DNA from: an uncultured Erythrobacter sp.
GTDB taxonomy: Bacteria; Pseudomonadota; Alphaproteobacteria; Sphingomonadales; Sphingomonadaceae
Assembly (NCBI RefSeq): GCF_947497915.1
Contig: NZ_CANMIJ010000001.1
Location: 1,485,611-1,549,610, forward strand
DNA: 64,000 bases
Direction of reading: 5' to 3'
Part shown: in pieces, positions 56,618-64,000 of the stretch
How positions within the stretch are numbered: position 1 is the stretch's first letter
How the letters are laid out: the number at the start of each line of letters is the position of its first letter
Position numbers and translations under genes: made by a program
Notes under the pieces: model-generated
The model's input: the letters and a program-made list of their open reading frames with translations, nothing else
Databases searched by the model: none
Told to the model about the DNA's origin: nothing

Positions 56618-58747
56618 TTAGGCAAGCTTCTCCTTAACCTCTAGAGCAACACTCGCAGGCACTTCGTCGTAGTGCGAGAACTGCATGGAGTATTGTGCAC
56701 GGCCCTGACTGAACGAGCGAAGCTCATTCACGTAACCAAACATATTTGCGAGCGGAACCATTGCTTCAACAGCTTGGGCGTTGCCCCGACTGTCTGTACC
56801 TTGGATCTGTCCGCGACGGCTGTTGAGATCGCCGATAACATCACCCAGATAATCTTCCGGGGTCACCACTTCAACCTTCATAACAGGCTCAAGCAGTTTG
56901 ATACCGCCGCGCTCAGCCGCTTCGCGCATCGCACCTTTACCACAGATTTCAAATGCCACGGTCGACGAGTCGACATCGTGGAACGCGCCGTCTGTCAGGT
57001 GGATGGTGAAATCGATGATCGGGAAGCCGATGAGATAGCCGCTCTCGGCTTGCTCACGGATACCTTTCTCAAGCGACGGGATATATTCTTTCGGAATATT
57101 ACCGCCTTTGATGCTGTCTTCAAATACGATGCCTTGGCCACGCTCACCCGGTGTGAAGGTCGCTTTGGCGCGGGCAAACTGACCCGTACCACCCGATTGC
57201 TTCTTATGGGTGTAATCAACAGCGATCTCACGACCGAGCGATTCACGGTAAGCCACCTGCGGCGCACCGACATTCGCTTCGACCTTGAACTCACGTTTCA
57301 TACGATCAACCAGGATGTCGAGGTGAAGCTCGCCCATGCCTTTGATGATCGTCTGGCCGCTTTCATGGTCAGTCGTGACGCGGAAGCTCGGATCTTCAGC
57401 CGCAAGACGATTGAGCGCAACGCCCATCTTTTCTTGGTCAGCTTTGGTCTTTGGCTCCACAGAAAGCTCGATAACGGGATCCGGGAATTCCATCCGCTCA
57501 AGAACGATCGGATTGGCTGGGTCGCAAAGCGTATCACCAGTGGTGGTCGCCTTCATACCTGCCAACGCGACAATATCGCCAGCCCATGCCTCTTCGATGT
57601 CCTTACGGTCATTCGAGTGCATTTCGAGGATACGGCCGATCTTTTCTTTCTTGCCTTTGACCGAGTTCAGGACAGTGCCCTTTGTCAGGTGGCCCGAATA
57701 GATGCGGGTAAAGGTAAGCGAACCAACGAACGGATCGTTCATGACCTTAAACGCCAGCGCCGCGAACGGCACAGCGTCGTCGGATGCACGCGAATCTTCC
57801 TCATCGGAATCAGGAAGAACACCTTTAATCGCCTCCACGTCGAGCGGGCTCGGCATGTAATCGACAACAGCGTCGAGCAAAGGCTGAACGCCTTTGTTCT
57901 TAAACGCAGAGCCGCAAAGCACAGGGACGAAGCTCTGGTTCAGCGTACCCTTACGGATAAGGCGCTTCAGCGTAACCGCATCAGGCTCATCGCCTTCGAG
58001 GTATGCTTCCATCACGTCGTCATCTTGCTCAACAACGAGCTCGATAAGCTTCTCACGGTATTCCGCCGCTTCGTCGACCATGTCAGCAGGAATATCGCCG
58101 TAGACGTATTCCGCGCCGAGATCTTCGTTCTTCCAGTTGATCGAACGCTGATTCACAAGGTCAACAAGACCCGAGAGGCTGCCTTCAATACCGATTGGAA
58201 GATACAGAACAGCAGGTACAGCACCGAGACGCTCGATGATCGAGTTCACGCAATACTTAAAGTCTGCGCCGGTGCGGTCGAGTTTGTTGATGAAGCACAT
58301 GCGTGGAACTTTGTACTTGTCAGCTTGGCGCCATACGGTTTCGGACTGAGGTTCAACCCCGGCCACACCGTCAAAACACGCAACCGCGCCATCGAGCACG
58401 CGAAGGGAACGTTCAACTTCAATGGTGAAGTCAACGTGGCCCGGCGTATCAATGATGTTGATGCGGTGCTCTGGTGTTTTACGCAGCTCTTTCGGATCGC
58501 CTTTCGGATCCATTGTCGGATCTTCGGGGTTCCAGAAACATGTCGTCGCAGCAGACGTGATCGTGATCCCGCGCTCCTGCTCTTGCTCCATCCAGTCCAT
58601 CGTCGCAGCACCATCGTGCACTTCGCCGATTTTGTAGGATTTACCGGTGTAATAGAGAATACGTTCGGTAGTTGTAGTTTTACCGGCATCGATGTGAGCC
58701 ATGATGCCGATGTTGCGATAACGCTCCAGCGGATACTCGCGGGCCAT
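56618..58747 (-). CDS. fusA: elongation factor G
   Basis: The 709-residue translocase GTPase. [20 protein letters not shown] (P-loop), [15 protein letters not shown] and [10 protein letters not shown] are intact. Domain IV and V sequences such as [10 protein letters not shown] and [20 protein letters not shown] follow. It is slightly longer than the usual 690-700 residues. It lies in the canonical rpsL-rpsG-fusA-tuf order. Confidence 0.98.
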   Translation of the reverse strand: MAREYPLERYRNIGIMAHIDAGKTTTTERILYYTGKSYKIGEVHDGAATMDWMEQEQERGITITSAATTCFWNPEDPTMDPKGDPKELRKTPEHRINIIDTPGHVDFTIEVERSLRVLDGAVACFDGVAGVEPQSETVWRQADKYKVPRMCFINKLDRTGADFKYCVNSIIERLGAVPAVLYLPIGIEGSLSGLVDLVNQRSINWKNEDLGAEYVYGDIPADMVDEAAEYREKLIELVVEQDDDVMEAYLEGDEPDAVTLKRLIRKGTLNQSFVPVLCGSAFKNKGVQPLLDAVVDYMPSPLDVEAIKGVLPDSDEEDSRASDDAVPFAALAFKVMNDPFVGSLTFTRIYSGHLTKGTVLNSVKGKKEKIGRILEMHSNDRKDIEEAWAGDIVALAGMKATTTGDTLCDPANPIVLERMEFPDPVIELSVEPKTKADQEKMGVALNRLAAEDPSFRVTTDHESGQTIIKGMGELHLDILVDRMKREFKVEANVGAPQVAYRESLGREIAVDYTHKKQSGGTGQFARAKATFTPGERGQGIVFEDSIKGGNIPKEYIPSLEKGIREQAESGYLIGFPIIDFTIHLTDGAFHDVDSSTVAFEICGKGAMREAAERGGIKLLEPVMKVEVVTPEDYLGDVIGDLNSRRGQIQGTDSRGNAQAVEAMVPLANMFGYVNELRSFSQGRAQYSMQFSHYDEVPASVALEVKEKLA

Positions 58748-58810
58748 ATTCGTTTCCTTAGCGTCTTAGGGGGCCGCCTGCTTAACAGGTCAGACGCCCC
58801 ATATAGTGAC

Positions 58811-58865
58811 GATTGTGACACCGGAAAGACGCCAAACGCATTGGCCCCCTCCGGTATCCACAATC
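58811..58865 (-). other. long hairpin in the rpsG-fusA gap
   Basis: GATTGT/ACAATC (58811-58816 with 58860-58865), ACCGGA/TCCGGT (58820-58825 with 58850-58855) and GCCAA/TTGGC (58831-58835 with 58841-58845) are nested and form one long interrupted stem-loop just after rpsG. In E. coli the rpsG-fusA gap contains the S7 feedback site, so a similar role is possible but unproven. Confidence 0.5.
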
Positions 58866-58867
58866 TT

Positions 58868-59338
58868 TTACCAGCGGTAGTGCGAGAACGCGCGGTTCGC
58901 ATCCGCCATGCGGTGCGTATCTTCGCGTTTCTTCACAGCATTGCCGCGGTTGTTCGAAGCATCCATCAGCTCACCCGAAAGGCGCGCGCTCATGGTGGTT
59001 TCGGGACGACCGCGAGCCGCCGAGATCAACCAGCGAATTGCCAGCGCCTGGGCACGCTCTGGGCGAACCTCAACCGGCACCTGGTACGTCGCACCACCAA
59101 CACGGCGGCTGCGAACTTCGACCTGAGGCGCAACGTTGGTCAGCGCATCATGGAACAGCTGAACCGGATCGGTCTTCGCTTTGGTTTCCACGGTTTCAAG
59201 CGCCGAATACACGATGCCTTCTGCAACGGCTTTCTTACCGTCAAGCATAAGGTTGTTCATGAATTTCGAAAGGATCTGATCACCAAACTTGGGATCAGGA
59301 AGGATTACCCGCTTCTCGGGTCTACGACGACGTGACAT
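58868..59338 (-). CDS. rpsG: 30S ribosomal protein S7
   Basis: A 156-residue head-assembly protein: [59 protein letters not shown] and a C-terminal [20 protein letters not shown]. It is 24 bases after rpsL. Confidence 0.98.
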   Translation of the reverse strand: MSRRRRPEKRVILPDPKFGDQILSKFMNNLMLDGKKAVAEGIVYSALETVETKAKTDPVQLFHDALTNVAPQVEVRSRRVGGATYQVPVEVRPERAQALAIRWLISAARGRPETTMSARLSGELMDASNNRGNAVKKREDTHRMADANRAFSHYRW

Positions 59339-59362
59339 CTTCTATATCTCCTGAAACGGTTC

Positions 59363-59734
59363 TTATTTCGGACGCTTGGCGCCGTACTTCGAGCGCGACT
59401 TGCGACGATCTTTAACACCCTGCGTATCGAGCACGCCGCGAAGGACGTGGTAACGAACGCCGGGAAGATCGCGAACACGGCCGCCGCGGATGAGCACAAC
59501 GGAGTGCTCTTGCAGGTTGTGGCCTTCGCCCGGGATGTAGGAGATGACTTCGCGGCTGTTGGTCAGGCGCACTTTGGCAACCTTACGCAGAGCGGAGTTC
59601 GGCTTTTTCGGGGTCGTGGTATAAACACGAGTGCAAACGCCGCGTTTCTGCGGGTTGGCTTCCATTGCAGGGACCTTGGATTTGGCCTTCTGCGGAACGC
59701 GGCCCTTGCGGACCAGCTGGTTAATAGTCGGCAT
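59363..59734 (-). CDS. rpsL: 30S ribosomal protein S12
   Basis: A 123-residue decoding-centre protein: [40 protein letters not shown], and the streptomycin-associated loops with Lys in PKKPNSA and [11 protein letters not shown]. It is the first gene of the ribosomal supercluster; its promoter must lie in the roughly 180 bases upstream. Confidence 0.98.
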   Translation of the reverse strand: MPTINQLVRKGRVPQKAKSKVPAMEANPQKRGVCTRVYTTTPKKPNSALRKVAKVRLTNSREVISYIPGEGHNLQEHSVVLIRGGRVRDLPGVRYHVLRGVLDTQGVKDRRKSRSKYGAKRPK

Positions 59735-59804
59735 AAGTTACTCTTCACCGTTGGATCGGCAGCAACAAAGCGATGATCTAAATGGAGGAGGCTTGCGAAA
59801 AACC

Positions 59805-59829
59805 CCGTTCGTGCTGAGCCTGTCGAAAC
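59805..59829. repeat. small palindromic intergenic repeat
   Basis: The sequence GTTCGTGCTGAGCCTGTCGA with flanking bases forms an imperfect palindrome (TTCG ... CGAA ends). From general knowledge, near-identical short repeats (variants of CGTTCGTGCTGAGCTTGTCG) are scattered between genes in many sphingomonad and other proteobacterial genomes. Only one copy is in this window. Confidence 0.5.
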
Positions 59830-60139
59830 CCGACGAAGCAAAGCAAACGGCGTGCAATCACAAGCTGAAACACTCCACCCAAACCAGCCACTCGGCCACC
59901 GGGTTACTTTGACGGATGCCCCGCAAAGTGATGCTCGTTTCCAAGGATCACCCCAATAGAAAAGGCCCTGCTTTTCCGACGGATCGGAAGTCGCAAGACC
60001 TGCGGGACAAGGCCGGCAATGTTCAGCTCTATTGTCAGACGGCGGGTTCGCACCTGCTGCCTGATGTGGCGCGCTTAGGGGAGTTGGTGGTGGGGGTCAA
60101 GGGTGTGGGCAACTCTCAACTTGTATATTCGCAAATATT

Positions 60140-61618
60140 GTGAGTACCGCGCCCGAAGTCTATTTAAAATTAATGAAGCTAATAAACCACTTTAACAACT
60201 TCCTTAAAGACACAGTCGACCTTAACAAAACTAGGATAGACACCCTTGAGTCGAGCGTTGAGTCAATAAAAGAGATTATCAAGACGTCGGATTGGGAGCC
60301 CAGAGTATGGCGTTTCGTCGACCAAGGATCTTGGGCTCACCAAACCATTATTAAGCCCGTTGAGGAGCATGAGTTCGACGCGGATTTGCTTGTAGTGGTA
60401 GCTAAGGTCGAAGACTGGAGGCCCAAAGATTATATAAATAGCCTGTATGACATATTTTCAGAGAATGGGAATTATAAGAGCAAGGTCAGACGTTGGAGCC
60501 ATTGCGTCACGATCACTTACGCTGGGCAACGAAAAATCGACATCGCCCCCTGCGTTAAAAACAGGATCGAAGAACCTTCAATGGAGGTCTGCAATCGATC
60601 GGCAGACATGTTTGAAACAACCGCACCAGAAGAATACACAGCGTGGATTAAAAGACAGAACGGATACTCGAAAAACAACTCATTCAGAAAGGTGACCCGC
60701 ATCGTCAAATACATGCGTGACATCACGGGAAAATTCGTTTGTCCGTCGGTTGTATTGACGACGATCTTAGCCGACAGGATATTCTGGTACGATGAAGACC
60801 TTGCTACATTCTCGGATGTACCGACCGCTCTCCAAACAATTTTTGCTAGGTTGGATGATTGGTTGCAGCAGCACCATACAAAACCAAAAATTTGCAACCC
60901 AACCTACCAGGCTGAAAATTTCAGCGATCTACTTACCGACATTCAATATTCGAACCTCCGGTCAGCCGTAAACGATTTACGCAAAAAGATCGACGATGCG
61001 TACGCTGAACCAGACCGTGAACAGAGTATTTCGAAGTGGAAAAAGGTACTCGGGGACAAATTTGCTCAAGGTGCAAACGTGTTGGCCAAGGCGGAGCTAA
61101 CTGAAGATACTAGTTCTTTCGACGCGCTGATCCGAGAAGATGCGCACCACGACAACAAAGTTGTTGACCTCATTAAATCTGCAGGCGCTTGGTTATGGAC
61201 ACCTGACCTAGATAGCCCATCCCATATGGTCGAGCCCGTATGGAAACGTGCCGACTTCGTTAGTGACAAGATTAAGGTTTTGGCGAAATGGTCTGAGCAA
61301 CAACATTCGCCCACGTCTAGAATTATCGCAGATTTCGAAGCGTTACCTCCCAAAGGCGGAGTTCGGTTTGATGTTCGACAGCACGACGGGAGCGAAATTC
61401 CTTCAGGATTTTTCGTCAGATGGCGCATTACCAATACTGGGATGATTGCGATGGCTCTCGGAAAAGGAAGAGGCCGAGTCTATTCCCCAAGCAATGGGCA
61501 TCAAAGATGGGAGCCATTGGCTTATCGCGGTGTACACCTCGCCGAGGCGTTTGTCGTACAACACTCCACCAATGAGATTGTTGCTCAGAGCGCCCCGTTT
61601 CACGTGGTGATCCAATGA
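60140..61618 (+). CDS. CBASS CD-NTase (SMODS nucleotidyltransferase with AGS-C domain)
   Basis: A 492-residue cyclic-oligonucleotide synthase. The nucleotidyltransferase core has GSWAHQT (residues 63-69) and the metal-binding acidic residues Asp80 and Asp82 in EFDADLLVV, with the third, Asp134, in QRKIDIAP. The C-terminal 110 residues (VRFDVRQHDG, FVRWRITNTGMIAMALGKGRG, EPLAYRGVHLAEAFVV) match the Adenylyl/Guanylyl and SMODS C-terminal sensor domain. On phage infection such enzymes make a cyclic nucleotide that activates a partner effector. The start is a GTG; the low-GC codon use differs from the ribosomal genes beside it. The stop overlaps the effector gene by 4 bases. Confidence 0.92.
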   Translation: MSTAPEVYLKLMKLINHFNNFLKDTVDLNKTRIDTLESSVESIKEIIKTSDWEPRVWRFVDQGSWAHQTIIKPVEEHEFDADLLVVVAKVEDWRPKDYINSLYDIFSENGNYKSKVRRWSHCVTITYAGQRKIDIAPCVKNRIEEPSMEVCNRSADMFETTAPEEYTAWIKRQNGYSKNNSFRKVTRIVKYMRDITGKFVCPSVVLTTILADRIFWYDEDLATFSDVPTALQTIFARLDDWLQQHHTKPKICNPTYQAENFSDLLTDIQYSNLRSAVNDLRKKIDDAYAEPDREQSISKWKKVLGDKFAQGANVLAKAELTEDTSSFDALIREDAHHDNKVVDLIKSAGAWLWTPDLDSPSHMVEPVWKRADFVSDKIKVLAKWSEQQHSPTSRIIADFEALPPKGGVRFDVRQHDGSEIPSGFFVRWRITNTGMIAMALGKGRGRVYSPSNGHQRWEPLAYRGVHLAEAFVVQHSTNEIVAQSAPFHVVIQ

Positions 61619-62538
61619 CCACGAGTGGGCACGAACTGTGTGTAAGACAGAATGATAAAAAGGGCATAGGTCTTTTGGCGGCCCGTCAAGAGACCTTTCG
61701 AATGGCGCGGCACGCTTTTGTGGCTCAAATCATACTTATGGTGGCGCTTCCACTCGCAGCTTGGACGATTGTAACGATCCTAGGCGATGGGCGCATGGTG
61801 GTCGCAAGTATCATCTTGTTCCTAACTATTTTTGACATTTTAGTTTTAGACCGGGTTTATCGGGACAAAATCATCTCAGCGTCCCGTATAGCTCAAGAGT
61901 TCGACTGCTATGTATTTGGACTACCCTACGATAATCTATTTCTCAAATCCCCTGAAGACATCGAGAAAATCTCTGAAAGAGGAGCTCGTTTTCTCGAACA
62001 GAATGGCGATTCAAAACTGCTCAATTGGTATTCAACTAGTATTACAGATGTACGGAAGATTTTTGCAATCATAGTATCGCAGCGAACGAACGTAACTTAC
62101 GATAAGCGAGTACGGAACACTTACAGAACGATAATTTTCGTGTCTCTTTTTGTTGCGCTACTCGTCATGGCTATCGTCACTCTGACCATGGGGCAAACAT
62201 TCGAGTTTCTTGTCACGGCATTATTTTTGCCGGCGGCCCCCCTACTGATTTGGAGTTTTCGCGAATGGAAACGACAAAAGGATGCAGTAGATGAGGCTGT
62301 TAGACTGCAGGCGTATTTGGAGGCCCAACTCAACGGCCTCCTCATCGGCCAAATCGCTTGGGACTTGGCCAAGGAAGAAACCAACAGAATTCAGAACGCT
62401 ATATATCTGTGGCGTTCGACCAACCCACTCTCATTTCCTGGCATCTACTGGATGATGAGGGATCGGCTTGAGGAGAATATGAAAAACGCCGCCACATATT
62501 GGGTTACACGGTATTCTGACGTGTTCACCGAGAGCTAG
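61615..62538 (+). CDS. S-4TM family CBASS membrane effector
   Basis: A 307-residue protein with four membrane helices in two pairs: about residues 34-57 and 60-80, then 170-190 and 194-213. A long soluble segment (about 85-165) lies between the pairs and a helical soluble tail (WKRQKDAVDEAVRLQAYLEA onwards) follows. This is the architecture of the S-4TM predicted pore-forming effectors known from CD-NTase operons. On binding the cyclic nucleotide it would be expected to permeabilise the inner membrane and kill or arrest the infected cell. Translational coupling to the CD-NTase (ATGA) supports the pairing. No Cap2/Cap3 or HORMA genes are adjacent, so this is the minimal type I form. Confidence 0.88.
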   Translation: MTTSGHELCVRQNDKKGIGLLAARQETFRMARHAFVAQIILMVALPLAAWTIVTILGDGRMVVASIILFLTIFDILVLDRVYRDKIISASRIAQEFDCYVFGLPYDNLFLKSPEDIEKISERGARFLEQNGDSKLLNWYSTSITDVRKIFAIIVSQRTNVTYDKRVRNTYRTIIFVSLFVALLVMAIVTLTMGQTFEFLVTALFLPAAPLLIWSFREWKRQKDAVDEAVRLQAYLEAQLNGLLIGQIAWDLAKEETNRIQNAIYLWRSTNPLSFPGIYWMMRDRLEENMKNAATYWVTRYSDVFTES

Positions 62539-62606
62539 AGTTGTTTCGCCTGCAGTAAACAGGCGATGTCCAAGCCGTCACTTTTGCCTGAACCCGCCGT
62601 TTTTCT

Positions 62607-63434
62607 TTGCGCATCGCATCCGCGACGCGATTTCCTCGCGCCTGCGGCGCTGCGGGCGGGCGGTCGCCCTTGCGGTCCGCTGGTCGCGGACCGACCATTC
62701 CAAGCCAGCAACCATTTTCCTACTCCGCCGGTTCGTGCTTACTACCGCCGAGCCATGACAATACCGCCCAAACTCACCAACACCCGCGCCATTCCCGCCA
62801 AGGCACTTCCGCCGTCGCTTACACCGCCGATCCTCCTGCGCCTGACGATCCGCTTCTTTCCTTCACGCCCGTTCCTCACACAGCGCCGCGCCGCAACTCG
62901 ATCACCGCCAATCTCCAGCGCGACTTTATCGCCCATCTTGCCGCGACCGGCATTGTCACCGCCGCCGCACGCCACATCGGCAAATCGATGGAGGCTCTCT
63001 ACAAGCTGCGCCAGCGCCCGGGTGCGGAGGGCTTTCGCGCGGCGTGGGATGCGGCCATTGATCGCGGTGTCTCCCGCCTCGAAGCAAGCGCCCTCACCCG
63101 CGCAATCGAAGGCGAAGAGCGCATGGTCGTATCCTCCGGCAAGATCATGGGCAGCGAGGTGCGGCATAACGAGGCGCTGGTGATGTTCTTCCTGCGCAAT
63201 CGCTTGCGCGACCGCTACGGATCAGGGGCGCTGGTGCCCGGCCACCCCGATTACGAAGCGCTCAGAGAAAAGCTGCACGCGGAATGGGAGGCGCAGAAGT
63301 CCGCGGAGCGCCACTCGCCCGAGAACCAGCGAGCGAACCTCGAATTCTTCCAAGAGCTGAAAACCCGCTGGCGCGGCGAATGGGAACGGGAGCGGGAGGG
63401 ACTTAAACGTAAGGACCAAACGGTCACAAAGTGA
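62607..63434 (+). CDS. helix-turn-helix-type hypothetical protein, 5' end anomalous
   Basis: The credible coding part begins around 62830 (YTADPPAPDDPLLSF...) and runs about 200 residues. It includes a helix-turn-helix-like stretch (LAATGIVTAAARHIGKSMEALYKLRQRPGAEGFRAAWDAAI) split here over two helices, then a Lys/Arg/Glu-rich C terminus. Similar proteins, of unknown function, occur in sphingomonads. The only in-frame start codon before this part is a TTG at 62607. The nearest ATG (62755, MTIPPKLTN) is in a different frame, so a frameshift or start loss is likely; the segment 62607-62830 is probably not translated as shown. Confidence 0.55.
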   Translation: MRIASATRFPRACGAAGGRSPLRSAGRGPTIPSQQPFSYSAGSCLLPPSHDNTAQTHQHPRHSRQGTSAVAYTADPPAPDDPLLSFTPVPHTAPRRNSITANLQRDFIAHLAATGIVTAAARHIGKSMEALYKLRQRPGAEGFRAAWDAAIDRGVSRLEASALTRAIEGEERMVVSSGKIMGSEVRHNEALVMFFLRNRLRDRYGSGALVPGHPDYEALREKLHAEWEAQKSAERHSPENQRANLEFFQELKTRWRGEWEREREGLKRKDQTVTK

Positions 63435-63437
63435 CCG
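63421..63437. other. perfect GTGAC palindrome at a gene end
   Basis: CGGTCAC-AAA-GTGACCG is a perfect 7-bp inverted repeat spanning the stop codon of the helix-turn-helix-type gene. There is no T run after it. It resembles the GTGACA elements near 9067. Confidence 0.5.
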
Positions 63438-63533
63438 CAAGGCCGACCGCAGCGCCGTTAGGCGCGAGGATTTCGCACGCCGGATGGCGTGCGGGTCATC
63501 ACAAACAGGTGCGCCGTGCTCCGCGACATTTCC

Positions 63534-64000
63534 TCAAACATTTTCCTTCAACTTCCCATACCAATACACATCGCACATGCCGATATGCGTGACCTCGTGC
63601 TTACGGAAATGCGCTTCGCGGGTGAAGCCGAGGCTTTCCAGCAGGCGGACAGAGGCGGTGTTGCGGGTGTCGACTTCGGCGGTGAGCTTGCGCGCGCCGC
63701 TGGCAAACCGGTGCGCGATCAATGCGGCGGTGCATTCCTTCGCAACGCCCTGCCCCTGAGCGTGACTGCAGACGATGTAGCCGATCTCCTCGACGCCTTC
63801 CTGATGGGCGGTGTGCGCAACGAAGCGTCCAGCGACCTCACCCTGCGCATCGACGGCGATCCAAGTCATGCCCGGCCACGCAGGGTCAGCCAGCCAGCCC
63901 CACAGTTCATCCTCGCTCTCAAACGCGGGCCGCGTGAGATAAAGGCACTGATCAGGGTCGGAAAGCGTTGGATAAAGCGCCGCACAATCCTCACGCTGCA
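63534..64000 (-). CDS. GNAT family N-acetyltransferase, N-terminally truncated by window edge
   Basis: The frame is open from the stop at 63534 to the right edge (about 154 codons visible). The start of the gene is outside; an internal ATG at 63869 is not the likely start because family-like sequence (RPAFESEDELWGWLADP) continues upstream of it. The acetyl-CoA-binding motif region reads GYIVCSHAQGQGVAKECTAAL, followed by LTAEVDTRNTASVRLLESLG and FTREAHFRKHE, as in RimJ/RimL-type acetyltransferases. Substrate unknown. Confidence 0.9.
   Translation of the reverse strand, partial: QREDCAALYPTLSDPDQCLYLTRPAFESEDELWGWLADPAWPGMTWIAVDAQGEVAGRFVAHTAHQEGVEEIGYIVCSHAQGQGVAKECTAALIAHRFASGARKLTAEVDTRNTASVRLLESLGFTREAHFRKHEVTHIGMCDVYWYGKLKENV

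Noticed and set aside
56672..59335. Long plus-strand open frame of about 890 codons opposite fusA and rpsG
   Set aside because: It is antisense to fully conserved translation genes and has no protein-like family features.
59916..60143. 75-codon open frame ending in the GTG start of the CD-NTase gene
   Set aside because: The overlap is suggestive of coupling, but there is no ribosome-binding site and the sequence does not look like a protein family; more likely the CBASS leader.

Overview
The window looks like chromosomal DNA of an alphaproteobacterium, most likely a sphingomonad of the Erythrobacteraceae type (Erythrobacter, Altererythrobacter and relatives). The signs are moderately high GC, an alphaproteobacterial LexA box (GTTC-N7-GTTC) in front of uvrA, a long unbroken rpsL-to-rplQ ribosomal supercluster with acidic extensions on S5 and L3, and many Sphingomonadales-style envelope genes. 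The genus is inferred, not proven.

Layout. 0-7.1 kb: a glycine-zipper protein (partial), a coupled SDR / cytochrome b / molybdopterin oxidoreductase operon, a DUF1801 gene, a cyclopropane-fatty-acid-synthase-type methyltransferase, an acyltransferase and argG. 7.1-8.0 kb: no protein gene; instead a strongly base-paired region ending in a textbook intrinsic terminator, probably one or two unidentified structured RNAs. 8.0-9.5 kb: rlpA and two small genes. 9.5-11.3 kb: a low-GC reverse transcriptase preceded by a compact folded leader, a candidate anti-phage (DRT/UG-type) RT with its own RNA. 11.4-16.5 kb: uvrA under a LexA box, then a coupled pair of unrecognised genes, the second an outer-membrane beta-barrel. 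16.5-19.0 kb: an iron/cobalamin-type ABC importer. 19.2-23.0 kb: a SleB-type cell wall hydrolase, a small protein and a GGDEF-EAL protein.

23.3-31.3 kb is a TCA-cycle block on the plus strand: mdh, a small secreted protein, sucD, sucA, odhB and lpdA, i.e. malate dehydrogenase, half of succinyl-CoA ligase and the whole 2-oxoglutarate dehydrogenase complex. The beta subunit gene sucC is not in the block. 31.4-38.8 kb holds envelope and housekeeping genes: a DUF4403 lipoprotein, an amidase, a PepSY protein, a TRIC/UPF0126 channel, two tandem paralogous secreted proteins and a beta-lactamase-fold serine hydrolase.

38.9-59.7 kb, all minus strand, is the joined str-S10-spc-alpha ribosomal supercluster in the order rpsL rpsG fusA tuf rpsJ rplC rplD rplW rplB rpsS rplV rpsC rplP rpmC rpsQ rplN rplX rplE rpsN rpsH rplF rplR rpsE rpmD rplO secY adk (SRPBCC gene) rpsM rpsK rpoA rplQ. 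Several of its intergenic gaps hold strong hairpins, notably rpsJ-rplC and rplO-secY. The run ends in an intrinsic terminator.

60.1-62.5 kb is a low-GC two-gene CBASS anti-phage operon: a CD-NTase with an AGS-C sensor-type C terminus, overlapped by an S-4TM membrane effector. A helix-turn-helix-type gene with a defective-looking 5' end and a truncated GNAT acetyltransferase close the window. The RT and CBASS loci, the two clearest accessory loci, lie on either side of the core block and share a 16-base repeat in their flanks.
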